This document shows positions 7,326-14,650 of a DNA stretch of 64,000 nucleotides, piece after piece. Both the position numbers and the translations under genes were made by a program. Within the stretch, counting starts at the first letter, position 1. Every line of letters begins with the position of its first letter. The stretch is from positions 50,791 to 114,790 of the IMG/VR virus record IMGVR_UViG_3300027847_002504; one strand, written 5' to 3'. The stretch comes from a virus. The notes under the pieces were generated by a model. The model had not been told where the DNA came from and ran no database searches. It saw nothing but the letters and a program-made list of their open reading frames with translations.

Positions 7326-7512
7326 TGGTACCCCTGCCAGGATTCGAACCCGGACGCGATTGCTTCGAAGGCAACTGTTCTTCCGATTGAACTACAGGGG
7401 CGTCTTTTGAAATTTTTTCTGACCCTCTCGTGTGCCTTGGGTCATATGGGCAGTTAAAGCATCCGCTGCCACAACATTTTTCTAAATCTAACAGGAACTC
7501 TCTACTTAGCAT
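7315..7512 (-). CDS. Small CCGSGCxNCPY-motif protein (DUF5522-like)
   Basis: 65 residues. LEKCCGSGCFNCPYDPRH near the N-terminus matches the short CCGSGCxxCPY motif of DUF5522 and related oxidoreductase-like domains, probably a metal or disulfide site. The ATG lies 4 nt after the stop of the preceding gene. Unusually, the frame has no stop until it has read through the whole tRNA-Arg(UCG) gene, so the last 28 residues are encoded by tRNA sequence. A lost stop or a one-base indel near 7405 is likely. Confidence 0.6.
   Translation of the reverse strand: MLSREFLLDLEKCCGSGCFNCPYDPRHTRGSEKISKDAPVVQSEEQLPSKQSRPGSNPGRGTNND
7326..7401 (-). tRNA. tRNA-Arg(UCG)
   Basis: Canonical cloverleaf: acceptor GCCCCTG/CAGGGGT, anticodon arm GTTGC-CTTCGAA-GCAAT, T loop TTCGAAT, encoded CCA. 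Reads CGA codons. Confidence 0.9.
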
Positions 7513-7518
7513 TAGTCT

Positions 7519-7911
7519 TTAGCCCCTGTCTGGTTTAGAAAGATCAAGTTCTATGTTTCCGCCAAACACGCCAAGTTCTGAGCCCTTTCTAAGTATGTAA
7601 ATATTACGACAGCTACGCATAGCCAATTCGTTAATTATTACTGGCATATTTATTTTATGACAATAGTATGTTGGGACAGTAAACCCTCCTGAGTCGTCTA
7701 CTATTCCCATTTTAACACCGCCACTTCTGTCCGCGCAATAAATATCCCCACGGACTCCCTGTTCTGAGAATCCCAGTCTGAAAGAAGATCCGTTTGGCCA
7801 CTCGTATTCTGTGACTATGCTATCAAGAGTCTCAGATTTTCTTATAAATAGGATATCTGGCCCGCCGTTAGGTCCAATCATTCCTTGTAATTCTTTTTCA
7901 TCTTCGACCAT
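7519..7911 (-). CDS. Hypothetical protein
   Basis: 130 residues, no recognised domain. Beta-rich with several Gly turns (IVDDSGGF, LGVFGGN) and Cys residues that could be solvent exposed. It follows the signal-peptide gene by 2 nt and precedes the small CCGSGC protein by 6 nt, so all three are probably co-transcribed leftward. Confidence 0.5.
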   Translation of the reverse strand: MVEDEKELQGMIGPNGGPDILFIRKSETLDSIVTEYEWPNGSSFRLGFSEQGVRGDIYCADRSGGVKMGIVDDSGGFTVPTYYCHKINMPVIINELAMRSCRNIYILRKGSELGVFGGNIELDLSKPDRG

Positions 7912-7913
7912 AA

Positions 7914-8426
7914 TTATTCAGTGACTTTTTTGGTAAAATCTTTAATGCTTTCCTTTTCGGTAAGAGCCTGTATTTTCGGATTTGTAAGAAGCTCCAATAG
8001 ATTAAAATCTTGGATATGTTTTATTACTTCTGGGTCTGATATAACATCAAGAAAATCTTTATCAGTGGCGAACCTAAGAATGATTTCATTGATCAAGTCT
8101 GGGTCTGAAAGCATCATTTGTTGTAGATCACTGATTGTTTTTTTCCCCTCGCTTTTCTTCTTTACAACCCGTTCCTTATATTCAATAATTTTCGCCTCGT
8201 CTTTTTCTATGATTATTTCACCGGCAGATTCGGATTTGATAATGTATTTCCCATCTTTGTCTTCTATAGTTCCGATTATCTTAGTGCCATCGAGAAGCTC
8301 AATTGTTGCTTTTTTTGGAACCAGGTGCTCTGGAGTGTATGTTCTGACTTCGGCCTGCATCCTTGGTTCAAATGAGAATGCCTCCATGGTCATTAGTATA
8401 AACAGGATTAATGAACTCTTTTTCAT
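7914..8426 (-). CDS. Exported protein with STI1-like DP repeats
   Basis: About 170 residues from the preferred start at 8426 (MKKSSLILFILMTMEAFSF, a Sec signal peptide) with a GGGGGAAGGG ribosome binding site. A short beta domain (ELLDGTKIIGTIEDKDGKY, of a host-envelope type) is followed by a charged helix and a C-terminal region with repeated DP motifs (SDPDLINEIILRF, SDPEVIKHIQ, TNPKIQALTEK), resembling STI1/chaperone-type repeats. The start overlaps the stop of the frameshifted gene upstream (ATGA). Probably periplasmic; role unknown. Confidence 0.6.
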   Translation of the reverse strand: MKKSSLILFILMTMEAFSFEPRMQAEVRTYTPEHLVPKKATIELLDGTKIIGTIEDKDGKYIIKSESAGEIIIEKDEAKIIEYKERVVKKKSEGKKTISDLQQMMLSDPDLINEIILRFATDKDFLDVISDPEVIKHIQDFNLLELLTNPKIQALTEKESIKDFTKKVTE

Positions 8427-8823
8427 TCCCTTCCCCCAAATATAGACCATGGTGTTATTTCTTTTTCTGATCCCATGATTCCGACCTGGCCTCCAGACTT
8501 TACAACACTGATGTTTTTCACTCCAGTCATTACAAGTTTTATTATCGCGTTATTTATGGCGTTTTTATCTATGGTATGGTAACTTGGTACTAAGACCTCT
8601 ACGCCGAATTGGACATCGTTATATAAAAATTTTTTTCGATATTCATACCTATACCTGCTGTTTGTTCTTTTTACCTGTTCTATAAAATTGAAAATGCTCT
8701 GGCCCCTATTAAACTATAGATGTCATTACAAACTAATTTCATGTTCGCTTTATACTTTCTCGGAGGTCCGTATGCGATTCCTTCAAAATAATCTTTGATA
8801 AACAAGATTGGTGAGAGGATCAT
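8423..8823 (-). pseudogene. Frameshifted hypothetical gene
   Basis: The first 47 codons from the ATG at 8823 (MILSPILFIKDYFEG, YGPPRKYKANMKL) stop at a TAG near 8681. The -1 frame continues without a start: NFIEQVKRTNSRYRYEYRKK, LYNDVQFGVEVLVPSYHTI, VKNISVVKSGGQVGIMG. It ends in a TGA that overlaps the next gene's ATG. The operon-style overlap shows that the second half is genuine coding sequence. One base appears to be missing near the TTTT runs around 8685. No slippery heptamer is present, so programmed -1 frameshifting is unlikely. Confidence 0.6.
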
Positions 8824-8836
8824 ATTTGGACTATAT

Positions 8837-8910
8837 TGGTACTCCCGGCAGGACTTGAACCCGCAACATCTCTTTAGGAAAGAGAAATGATTCCTTTTCA
8901 CCACAAGAGC
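8837..8910 (-). tRNA. tRNA-Arg(CCU)
   Basis: Acceptor GCTCTTG/CGGGAGT with G-U pairs, anticodon arm TCTCT-TTCCTAA-AGAGA (anticodon CCU, for AGG), T loop TTCAAGT, encoded CCA. 74 nt. Confidence 0.85.
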
Positions 8911-8915
8911 ATATA

Positions 8916-9398
8916 TTATTGACCAACGATTGCTAATTCTTCATAAATAAAGCCGTTTGGCGGGCCGATCATTGTTGGACCCAACCTTCTAATCATAGTT
9001 ACATAATCACAACCAAGCTCTTTGAGAACATTGCAGGCCAAGGTCCTTCTTGCGTCAAGATGACATGACATAAGAAATATCTCCATCTCTTTGTAAGTAG
9101 ACTCGTTTCCCTCACCGTTTGTGTCTATGGGCCTTCTTTTGGAGATCACCTCATAAACTGGCATTAGCTTACTTTTGCACGTGTTCCGGTCTAACTTTAC
9201 TACGCAATCATGAAATACCGCGTATTTCATCTCTTTTTCAAATGTGGGTAGCTGGCCAACCAATAAATGAACATCCTGTATCCATGGGATTTCTTTACCA
9301 TTATATTCCATTTGGTTAACGTTCCCTATTATTTCACCATAGTCTCCAGGACACGGACTTAGTTTGTGAGGCTCAATTTCCCATTTCATATCTTCCAT
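8916..9398 (-). CDS. Hypothetical protein
   Basis: About 160 residues from the preferred ATG at 9398 (MEDMKWEIEPHKLSPCPGDY), which has a GAGAGGGAAG ribosome binding site; an upstream ATG at 9434 would overlap the previous gene. Contains LMSCHLDARRTLACNVLKEL and several Cys, no recognised family. It ends 6 nt before the tRNA-Arg(CCU) gene on the same strand. Confidence 0.5.
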   Translation of the reverse strand: MEDMKWEIEPHKLSPCPGDYGEIIGNVNQMEYNGKEIPWIQDVHLLVGQLPTFEKEMKYAVFHDCVVKLDRNTCKSKLMPVYEVISKRRPIDTNGEGNESTYKEMEIFLMSCHLDARRTLACNVLKELGCDYVTMIRRLGPTMIGPPNGFIYEELAIVGQ

Positions 9399-9415
9399 AC
9401 TTCCCTCTCGTTGTA

Positions 9416-9676
9416 TTATTCGGACTCTTTGCACTCCGCCATGTCGTACAATATTAAACTTTCTAACGCTACGATGATCTCTTCTTGAGTTATTTCTGGC
9501 TCTTTATGAGCTTTTCTATAGAGCCCAATGTCTTTTGATAAATTATCAATTGATGTCCACTTGTCGCTCCTTAGCGCCAGAGCAATAAATTCAATATTCT
9601 TTTTGTTAAAAATTTCCCATTGGCCATTGCTCAACTCTTTGTTAGAAATTTCCATTGTTCTTCTATAAATTGTCAT
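9416..9676 (-). CDS. Hypothetical protein, possible winged-helix
   Basis: 86 residues. The spacing NKKNIEFIALALRSDKWTS then ITQEEIIVALESLILYDMAEC resembles a small helix-turn-helix or winged-helix unit, but no definitive motif is present. A GGAAG ribosome binding site precedes the ATG. In a leftward run with the genes on either side. Confidence 0.45.
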   Translation of the reverse strand: MTIYRRTMEISNKELSNGQWEIFNKKNIEFIALALRSDKWTSIDNLSKDIGLYRKAHKEPEITQEEIIVALESLILYDMAECKESE

Positions 9677-9696
9677 AATGTCTTCCTGGTTACGAG

Positions 9697-10089
9697 TTAT
9701 AATATTGCACCGTAATATTCATCCCATTGCTCTTTCCAATAAGCGTCCGCTTCTTCTTGACATGATGGGCAATAAATTGCCATATTGTCTGGATTTGCAT
9801 ATGCGGTGCGTTGTCTGTTGTTTGACGCACCTTCAGCTTTGCACCTTGAACACTTTAGATCTCCATTAGGGCAACCTTCCATGTCTCTTATCGCCGCAGC
9901 CAAATGGGGGACACGGGCTTCTATGAGATTTTTACTAAGTTCTCCTTCAAGAGCGCTAATTATAACCCCTTTCTATAGTCTCGCCCTTTTTAATAGCGAT
10001 TTCCCTTGTCACTCCATGCAATCTTATCTTCATGTATGAATAAAAGTTCTGGGCAACGTGATGGCCATTCCCGCCAACTTTGCAACCAT
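9697..10089 (-). pseudogene. Zinc-ribbon protein gene with two compensating indels
   Basis: Successive frames join into one protein of about 130 residues: MVAK (ATG at 10089), then KVGGNGHHVAQNFYSYMKI and TREIAIKKGETIE, then SALEGELSKNLIEARVP, and a C-terminal zinc ribbon with CSRC and CPSC pairs. A base is missing near 10080 and one G is extra in a GGGG run near 9967. The total length is a multiple of three, as two opposite indels predict. If only the last frame is used, translation would need a TTG start at 9903. Confidence 0.55.
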
Positions 10090-10166
10090 ACTATAAGATC
10101 GATTCAAAGATACAGCAAGATGCTTCGTAAAAAAACGGTGGCGTTGTGGTCGTCCTCGAAAAAGTA

Positions 10167-10331
10167 CTAACCTCTTGATATGCCGCCATGATGATGGCTG
10201 TCATTCATACGATTCAATAAGATTGAAGTCAAGAAGATGTCTGAGACGTAATCTCTATATCTACCTCTCAATTCTTCCTCGACAAATTTCCCAATCTCTT
10301 GTTTGATCAACACTTCGATGTAATGATTCAT
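10167..10331 (-). CDS. Small hypothetical protein (54 aa)
   Basis: Opens with MNHYIEVLIKQEIGKFVEEE and ends SHHHGGISRG. A TTAAGGAAAAATC ribosome binding site precedes the ATG. The sequence is amphipathic and His-rich at the end. It lies in an otherwise empty interval between a tRNA gene and the zinc-ribbon pseudogene. No family recognised. Confidence 0.55.
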   Translation of the reverse strand: MNHYIEVLIKQEIGKFVEEELRGRYRDYVSDIFLTSILLNRMNDSHHHGGISRG

Positions 10332-10401
10332 GATTTTTCCTTAAGCAGGTTATGAGATAACATAGCACTGTTATCGTTGTTTTCAAGTCGTTGTGGGAAA
10401 T

Positions 10402-10469
10402 TGGTGGCGGAACCGCCCCCCAACCTCTTGCGTATGAAACAAGTGCTCTTCCAGTTGAGCTATCCCGCC
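10402..10469 (-). tRNA. tRNA-Met(CAU) with truncated T arm
   Basis: Acceptor GGCGGGA/TTCCGCC, normal D arm, anticodon arm CTTGT-TTCATAC-GCAAG and encoded CCA. Between the variable loop and the acceptor only GGGGGGCGG remains where 17 nt of T arm belong, so the gene is 68 nt. It may be nonfunctional or a T-armless tRNA. Confidence 0.65.
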
Positions 10470-10756
10470 GTATTTTTCTTGTCATGTCTTATTCTTAAGG
10501 ATTCAATTTCTCTAACAATATCTGATAAATATTCGAAATTGGACCTTCTACATAGTACGGAAGACCTTTTCCTAATTTCTCTTTCGTCGATAGAGTAGTC
10601 CCTTCTAAGGATGGATTGTAGCATTATTATTTGCGTAATCAGGAAGTCCGCCTCAACGATCTTCCCCTCTCTCCCTATCACGTCCTGAAGTTCATCTTCT
10701 TCATCTATGTTTTCAATCCCAAGACTTTTCTGTAAATCTTTTTCGTCAGCATCCAT
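10460..10756 (-). CDS. Hypothetical acidic/helical protein
   Basis: 98 residues. Acidic N-terminus (MDADEKDLQKSLGIENIDEE), then amphipathic helices with many Arg (SILRRDYSIDEREIRKRS). A GGAGG ribosome binding site precedes the ATG. Its last codons AAT-ACG-GCG-GGA-TAG lie in the 5' end of the tRNA-Met gene, so bases 8-10 of the tRNA supply the stop codon. Confidence 0.55.
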   Translation of the reverse strand: MDADEKDLQKSLGIENIDEEDELQDVIGREGKIVEADFLITQIIMLQSILRRDYSIDEREIRKRSSVLCRRSNFEYLSDIVREIESLRIRHDKKNTAG

Positions 10757-10820
10757 TTTATAGCCTCCATAGGCTATTTCTTTAGATTTTAACTAAGATC
10801 CTTTTAACTACTTATTGATA

Positions 10821-11016
10821 TCAAGTTGTTAACGCCCTTTCTTGCCTCGCGAACTCTTCTTCCGCCCATAGCTTTAGCTTTTTCTTATCATCTGGGTCAA
10901 AGGCTGTGGAATTCTTGCTTATAAATTCTGCGAGACCTTCCATAGTGTGGATTATCTTTCTTGAAAAATTCCTGGTCTTTTAGTTTTGTAATTTTACATT
11001 CGTGATGTTTACCCAT
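10821..11016 (-). pseudogene. Small protein gene with a one-base insertion
   Basis: From the ATG at 11016 (AGAAGGTC ribosome binding site) the frame reads MGKHHECKITKLKDQEFFKK. Removing one G after the AAA run near 10953 gives IIHTMEGLAEFISKNSTAF, DPDDKKKLKLWAEEEFARQE and a TGA at 10821. The joined product is about 64 residues. The distal part alone could start at the ATG at 10943 (40 residues). Function unknown. Confidence 0.5.
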
Positions 11017-11046
11017 AATATGACCTTCTATTAATATTTTTAAGTT

Positions 11047-11126
11047 TGGTGAACACAGTTGGATTCGAACCAACGATCTCTTGCATGTGTCATACAAGCG
11101 CTTTAGCCAGACTAAGCTATGCGTCC
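11047..11126 (-). tRNA. tRNA, probably Val(GAC), with enlarged anticodon loop
   Basis: Acceptor GGACGCA/TGTGTTC, T arm GTTGG-TTCGAAT-CCAAC, encoded CCA. The anticodon arm is CTTGT-ATGACACAT-GCAAG: nine loop bases instead of seven, or a 7-bp stem with five. T33 followed by GAC would read Val codons. An expanded loop could also shift frame. Confidence 0.6.
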
Positions 11127-11170
11127 ATGTGATGTATAATATATTTTAACCTAACCACAGGAGTTTGATT

Positions 11171-11437
11171 ATGAGTAAAAGATTATTTGTCGTTACTGTT
11201 GGCTCTCAAAATTCACCCGCTTCCGTCCAAGACCTTGAGTCAGAAAAGGCCAGAGTCGAAAAGCAATTAGGTGCCGCCCAGGCTGCCACTGCTGTAATTA
11301 CCGTTCCGCATGGGAACGAGGCTTACGAGATTGGCCGTATTTACAAAGACGGTTTCTCTTTCGAGCAAATCTTTAAGTCTTTTGAATCAGGCTTGATCAC
11401 TGACGAGAGAGCAAAAGAGATGCTCGGCCTTGAGTAA
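11171..11437 (+). CDS. Hypothetical protein
   Basis: About 88 residues from the ATG at 11171, which has an AGGAG ribosome binding site 7 nt upstream; an upstream TTG at 11165 is too close to that site. Starts MSKRLFVVTVGSQNSPASV, then a helix (DLESEKARVEKQLGAAQAA) and a C-terminal helix-turn-helix-like ERAKEMLGLE. Not recognised. The stop lies 1 nt before the oppositely oriented tRNA-Lys(CUU) gene. Confidence 0.55.
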   Translation: MSKRLFVVTVGSQNSPASVQDLESEKARVEKQLGAAQAATAVITVPHGNEAYEIGRIYKDGFSFEQIFKSFESGLITDERAKEMLGLE

Positions 11438-11438
11438 T

Positions 11439-11502
11439 TGGTGCATCGGGCGGTAATCGAACCCGCAACCTTCAGATTAAGAGCCTGTTGCGCCACCAAT
11501 GT
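11439..11502 (-). tRNA. tRNA-Lys(CUU), D arm deleted
   Basis: Anticodon arm CAGG-CTCTTAA-TCTG, T loop TTCGATT, acceptor ACATTGG/CCGATGC (six pairs), encoded CCA. Only TGGCGCAA separates the acceptor from the anticodon arm. A normal gene would read GCGCA...GCGCA here, so the D arm looks deleted between short direct repeats. 64 nt in total. Confidence 0.6.
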
Positions 11503-11579
11503 ATAGATTGAAAAAGGATATCTGCAATGTAACCGCGTATATGAAAAAACAAGTTAATTTTACATATTAGGTTATTTTC

Positions 11580-12071
11580 ATGAGAATTTATGCAGACGAT
11601 AATGATGCCCTTCAACAGAAAGTAAGATCTGTTTTGGACAAGAAATTGGCTTTGGACGATGCAGACGTTCAGGCCGCAGAGGCCGGGGCTGTTAATATAG
11701 TTCAAGAGTTTTTTGGTCTTGAGGTGAAATCAAGGGTCGAAAATAGATCTGACAGGAGTCTTGTTGAAATCCAGGTTTTCGCCCCTACGAATGTTCGTCT
11801 GGGGTATCTTCAGATGTGGCTTATCCCATACGCAGGGGAAGCGTTGTATCCGAGAGGGACCAAACAGGTTCAAATACACATTGTTGATATGAACAGAAGC
11901 GGGCTCTTTATGCCAAGTGAGGTGATTCCAAAACTACGCACTTATTTCAAAAGCGTATTCGCCCCTTCCCTGGATGTTGAGAAGTATCTTGGGGAACTGG
12001 GGTACTTTGACCAGGGTGCTGTCACTCAATACTTTGATCAACAAAACGCTCCTGGCGGTTTGAAGACGTAA
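11580..12071 (+). CDS. Hypothetical protein
   Basis: 163 residues, no recognised domain. N-terminal helices (DNDALQQKVRSVLDKKLAL) precede a beta-rich middle (SLVEIQVFAPTNVRLGYLQM) and a Pro/Gly tail. A TTAGGT-like ribosome binding site precedes the ATG. The stop lies 1 nt before the tRNA-Thr gene of the other strand. Confidence 0.55.
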   Translation: MRIYADDNDALQQKVRSVLDKKLALDDADVQAAEAGAVNIVQEFFGLEVKSRVENRSDRSLVEIQVFAPTNVRLGYLQMWLIPYAGEALYPRGTKQVQIHIVDMNRSGLFMPSEVIPKLRTYFKSVFAPSLDVEKYLGELGYFDQGAVTQYFDQQNAPGGLKT

Positions 12072-12072
12072 T

Positions 12073-12149
12073 TGGAGCCGAAGCTCGGTAACGATCCGAG
12101 TTAACCTGCTTACAAGACAGGACATCATCCATATAAATGTTTCATCGGC
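12073..12149 (-). tRNA. tRNA-Thr(UGU)
   Basis: Acceptor GCCGATG/CTTCGGC (one mismatch), D stem ACAT/ATGT, anticodon arm CCTGT-CTTGTAA-GCAGG, T arm CTCGG-ATCGTTA-CCGAG, encoded CCA. The T loop lacks the usual TTC, and AA replaces T8-A9. Confidence 0.75.
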
Positions 12150-12152
12150 ATT

Positions 12153-12879
12153 TTATAAGTTAAATTTTATTGGCGTCATTGGCTGTCCAAGACAAGCTAA
12201 TCCATGGTAATGCGTCCATAGTTTTCTACACCATCTGATCGCTATTTCGTCAGGGTCTTCGCCTCTCACATGTTCCGCGTCAGGGCAGTGGCATTTTAAT
12301 AGCTTTTCAATCAGACTGTCTGGCCCATTTGAATCCATAGTTACTTGAGTTAGTTGAAACTTTTTATGCTCGCTTTTACTAGAGCATATCTTTTCGCCAT
12401 TATTGTCTAATAATAATGGGGCGTATCTTATTGTTGGGTAGCCGAATCCAAAAGCGCCCGCCAATGGCCTCTCTACTTTTTCTAACGGAACAAGGTCCCA
12501 CCCCCCTTATGTGAGTTCTTACTGAGTTTAGAACCATAAACTTCCCAATTTCAAGGCTTTTGAAATCGGCCTCTCGAATTTCCATCTTTAACAACATGCA
12601 CATCACGTCGGCTTGAAAATTCCCATATTCATTTAGTCGCAATTCAAATTCCGGTGGGTATCCCATCCAATTCATAAGATCAACCTGCATTTTTTCAAAC
12701 TCTGGTGTTGAGCGAACATCATGAACGACCCCCCATCTAAGATCGATTCCAGGCGTGTTATAAGATTCTAAATAAAATTTTGTGTAGAGAAAGCTCGCTC
12801 TTGCGTGTAAGATCATTGCCGCATGTCCAACGTGCGGGGGATAAGCTGAGTTTGGCATGTATACTGAGTCCCATTGCAT
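12153..12879 (-). pseudogene. GluRS-like class I synthetase domain, frameshifted
   Basis: Two frames join at a run of six G near 12507, where five would keep frame; the length is 3n+1. The N-terminal part has YPPHVGHAAMILHARASF (HIGH signature, residues 16-19). After the join come RTHIRGWDLVPLEKVERP, GAFGFGYPTIRYAPLLLD and NNGEKICSSK (KMSKS-like loop). This order matches the catalytic domain of glutamyl-tRNA or glutamyl-Q-tRNA synthetases, without an anticodon-binding domain. It resembles the intact gene at 16945-17919. Corrected length is about 241 residues. Activity cannot be predicted, since the second loop is imperfect. Confidence 0.65.
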
Positions 12880-12940
12880 TATGATTATCTCTTGTTCGTT
12901 ACTACGATTCTTTTTGTCATGTTGTCACCATTTATTCCCA

Positions 12941-13384
12941 CTATGATTCTATATCATGTTCTTTTTCCCAATCTTCTGCGTCTATTATAACATCGCAAAT
13001 CTTTTCGCACATATAGTCGTGTTTCTCGTCGCCCATCCCCTCTTTCTTAAGCCTTGCCATATTTAAAAGAAGGTTTGATGCGTGTAGGGATATTTTAGTT
13101 TTGAATTTTGGCGGCGACTTTTTGGTTTTGTAAACAATACTATATAGTGCATTATACCAATCTTCTAATGAATTATGTTTTTCTCTATTGTTCATCCAAG
13201 ATTTAAGCCATCTGGATGATGAGTCTTTTCCGTCTTCACGTCCCTTTCCGTAGCTTAAGGTCGAAAGCTGAATTTCACTTGAAGCATTTATAATTCCGCA
13301 TCCTCTACAGGTGATGTCATTGTCGAAACTAAAATGTTCAATATTTTTCTTGCAACCTTTACAAATAGCGCTAAGTAGCCCCAT
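12941..13384 (-). CDS. Zinc-ribbon hypothetical protein
   Basis: 147 residues. The N-terminus contains CKGCKKN then CRGCGII, two CxxC pairs forming a zinc ribbon. The rest is helical and charged (WLKSWMNNREKHNSLEDWYNAL, EKICDVIIDAEDWEKE). A ribbon plus helical bundle suggests a nucleic-acid-associated protein. The ATG directly follows the stop of an 18-codon frame that has a strong ribosome binding site, suggesting coupling. Confidence 0.55.
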   Translation of the reverse strand: MGLLSAICKGCKKNIEHFSFDNDITCRGCGIINASSEIQLSTLSYGKGREDGKDSSSRWLKSWMNNREKHNSLEDWYNALYSIVYKTKKSPPKFKTKISLHASNLLLNMARLKKEGMGDEKHDYMCEKICDVIIDAEDWEKEHDIES

Positions 13385-13385
13385 A

Positions 13386-13442
13386 CTATTTTTTCCTGTT
13401 TTGGCGAAGCTCTTCGCAGCTCATTTCTTCATAGTTTTTCAT
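13386..13442 (-). CDS. Possible 18-aa leader peptide
   Basis: A GAGGT ribosome binding site 6 nt before the ATG opens MKNYEEMSCEELRQNRKK, ending in TAG 1 nt before the zinc-ribbon gene's ATG. The arrangement is typical of translational coupling. It could also be the remnant of a longer gene. Confidence 0.35.
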   Translation of the reverse strand: MKNYEEMSCEELRQNRKK

Positions 13443-13544
13443 ATATTTACCTCGATGCTGTCATTGTTATATGAGAGGGATGTGGACTGAGTTTATTGTA
13501 CATCTAATTGTGACAGTACCTCTTTAATGCTTACTCTTCGTTGA

Positions 13545-13600
13545 AAAGGAGCCCAGAGGGGCGGAGTTACGCGCTCCGGCGTTTCCCCAACTGAGCATAG
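13545..13600 (-). pseudogene. tRNA-Thr(CGU)-like remnant
   Basis: The minus strand reads GCTCAGTTGGGG followed by an anticodon-like hairpin CGGAG-CGCGTAA-CTCCG. G replaces U33, and no T arm or matching acceptor is present. Probably a decayed tRNA or an unrelated hairpin just upstream of the plus-strand gene at 13622. Confidence 0.3.
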
Positions 13601-13621
13601 AAATTTTGATATGGACAAAAT

Positions 13622-14026
13622 ATGAATTGGTACAAAAAATCTCAAGGGGCTTATGGGTTATGGATAGACCCTGATGGTGGAGAAGTCCCCGTAAATGATT
13701 TCCAGGGACATGAGAAAGCTTTAGCAGAATACCTTTCTGAAGACGAGATTGGTTCTGAATCGTTTCCAATGCCCTTTGACAGTCTCACCCTTGGCTATAA
13801 TGCTATCGCAAGTGGCTGGTGTAGGTTGACATTCTTCGCGGAAAATTTTGAGGCGACCTTTTCTCAAGATATCTCTCACACCCAGATCAGGAAGATCCTC
13901 GGTGAAATTGCAACCGACAGATTCAGAGATTACTGGTTTTTTGTTGGCCCAGATGACCAAAAGGGTAATTTCGCGGGTGATAGAATTGGTGCCATGCGTT
14001 TATTTAGGGGATTGGCTGGACTTTAA
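13622..14026 (+). CDS. Hypothetical protein with N-terminal WYKKS motif
   Basis: 134 residues starting MNWYKKSQGAYGLWIDPDGG. The N-terminal NWYKK[AS]Q pattern recurs in several other proteins of this window. The rest has alternating strands and helices (GYNAIASGWCRLTFFAENF) and no known domain. Its stop is 8 nt before the oppositely oriented tRNA-Ala gene. The motif may mark virion or scaffold-associated proteins. Confidence 0.6.
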   Translation: MNWYKKSQGAYGLWIDPDGGEVPVNDFQGHEKALAEYLSEDEIGSESFPMPFDSLTLGYNAIASGWCRLTFFAENFEATFSQDISHTQIRKILGEIATDRFRDYWFFVGPDDQKGNFAGDRIGAMRLFRGLAGL

Positions 14027-14034
14027 GTAAAAAT

Positions 14035-14113
14035 TGGTGGCCCCTGTGGGCATCGAACCCACTACCTCCTGCTTGCAAAACAGGCGCTCTAAGCCACAAC
14101 ATGAGCTAAGGCC
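14035..14113 (-). tRNA. tRNA-Ala(UGC)
   Basis: Acceptor GGCCTTA/AGGGGCC (six pairs), anticodon arm CCTGT-TTTGCAA-GCAGG, T arm GTGGG-TTCGATG-CCCAC, encoded CCA. The D loop is enlarged (about 13 nt). Confidence 0.8.
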
Positions 14114-14140
14114 AAATAAAAATACCCTTGTTGAAAATTA

Positions 14141-14170
14141 TCTCTCCAGGCAAGAATCGAACTTGCAACC
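14141..14170 (-). pseudogene. 3' half of a tRNA
   Basis: T arm GCAAG-TTCGATT-CTTGC and an acceptor-like CTGGAGA are present, directly after the stop codon of the DUF59 gene. No D or anticodon arm precedes them, so only the T-arm half remains. Confidence 0.5.
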
Positions 14171-14173
14171 GGT

Positions 14174-14482
14174 TTAGATGTCTATTCCAATATCTAATTT
14201 AACTTCGTCTGACAAATTTTCAATCGACCAAGGTGGTTCCCAAACGAGTTCTACATTTACCGTTTTAATACTATCAATATTTTTGACTGTTTCTGTTACT
14301 TCAGATATTAAATATGGACCATATGGACATCCAATAGATGTTAATGTCATTTCAACATCAACATGATCTCCATTTATCTTGGCTTTATATATCAAACCCA
14401 TATCTACAATGCTTATTCCAAGATCAGGGTCTAATATTGGTCTTAACTCGTCAAATATTTTTTCTTCCGTTAAATTATTCAT
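14174..14482 (-). CDS. DUF59/MIP18-family Fe-S assembly-like protein
   Basis: 102 residues, the usual size for the family. LDPDLGISIVDMGLIY, MTLTSIGCPYGPYL (conserved Cys, C52) and VELVWEPPWS are the three family blocks in order. Bacterial relatives (SufT, PaaD/PaaJ types) help mature iron-sulfur proteins in the cytoplasm. A GAGGAG ribosome binding site precedes the ATG. Its stop is followed at once by a tRNA 3' half. A phage copy is uncommon; it may protect or mature a Fe-S enzyme during infection, which is inference. Confidence 0.85.
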   Translation of the reverse strand: MNNLTEEKIFDELRPILDPDLGISIVDMGLIYKAKINGDHVDVEMTLTSIGCPYGPYLISEVTETVKNIDSIKTVNVELVWEPPWSIENLSDEVKLDIGIDI

Positions 14483-14573
14483 TGGCTCCTCGTAAAAATA
14501 AAATGTCAGGTGGCATAGATTAAGATATTTGCTTTTGTTATTGGTACGGTCTGCGAGACCCTGTCAATCAAGC

Positions 14574-14650
14574 TGGTGAATCGGGTGGGAATCGAACCCA
14601 CAACCCACAGATTAAAAGTCTGCTGTGCTACCTAATTGCGCCACCGATCC
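14574..14650 (-). tRNA. tRNA-Lys(UUU)
   Basis: Canonical: GGATCGG/CCGATTC, anticodon arm GCAGA-CTTTTAA-TCTGT, T arm GTGGG-TTCGATT-CCCAC, encoded CCA. Confidence 0.92.

Noticed and set aside
8670-8700. Programmed -1 frameshift in the gene at 8423-8823
   Set aside because: No X XXY YYZ heptamer and no clear downstream pseudoknot at the join; a missing base is simpler.
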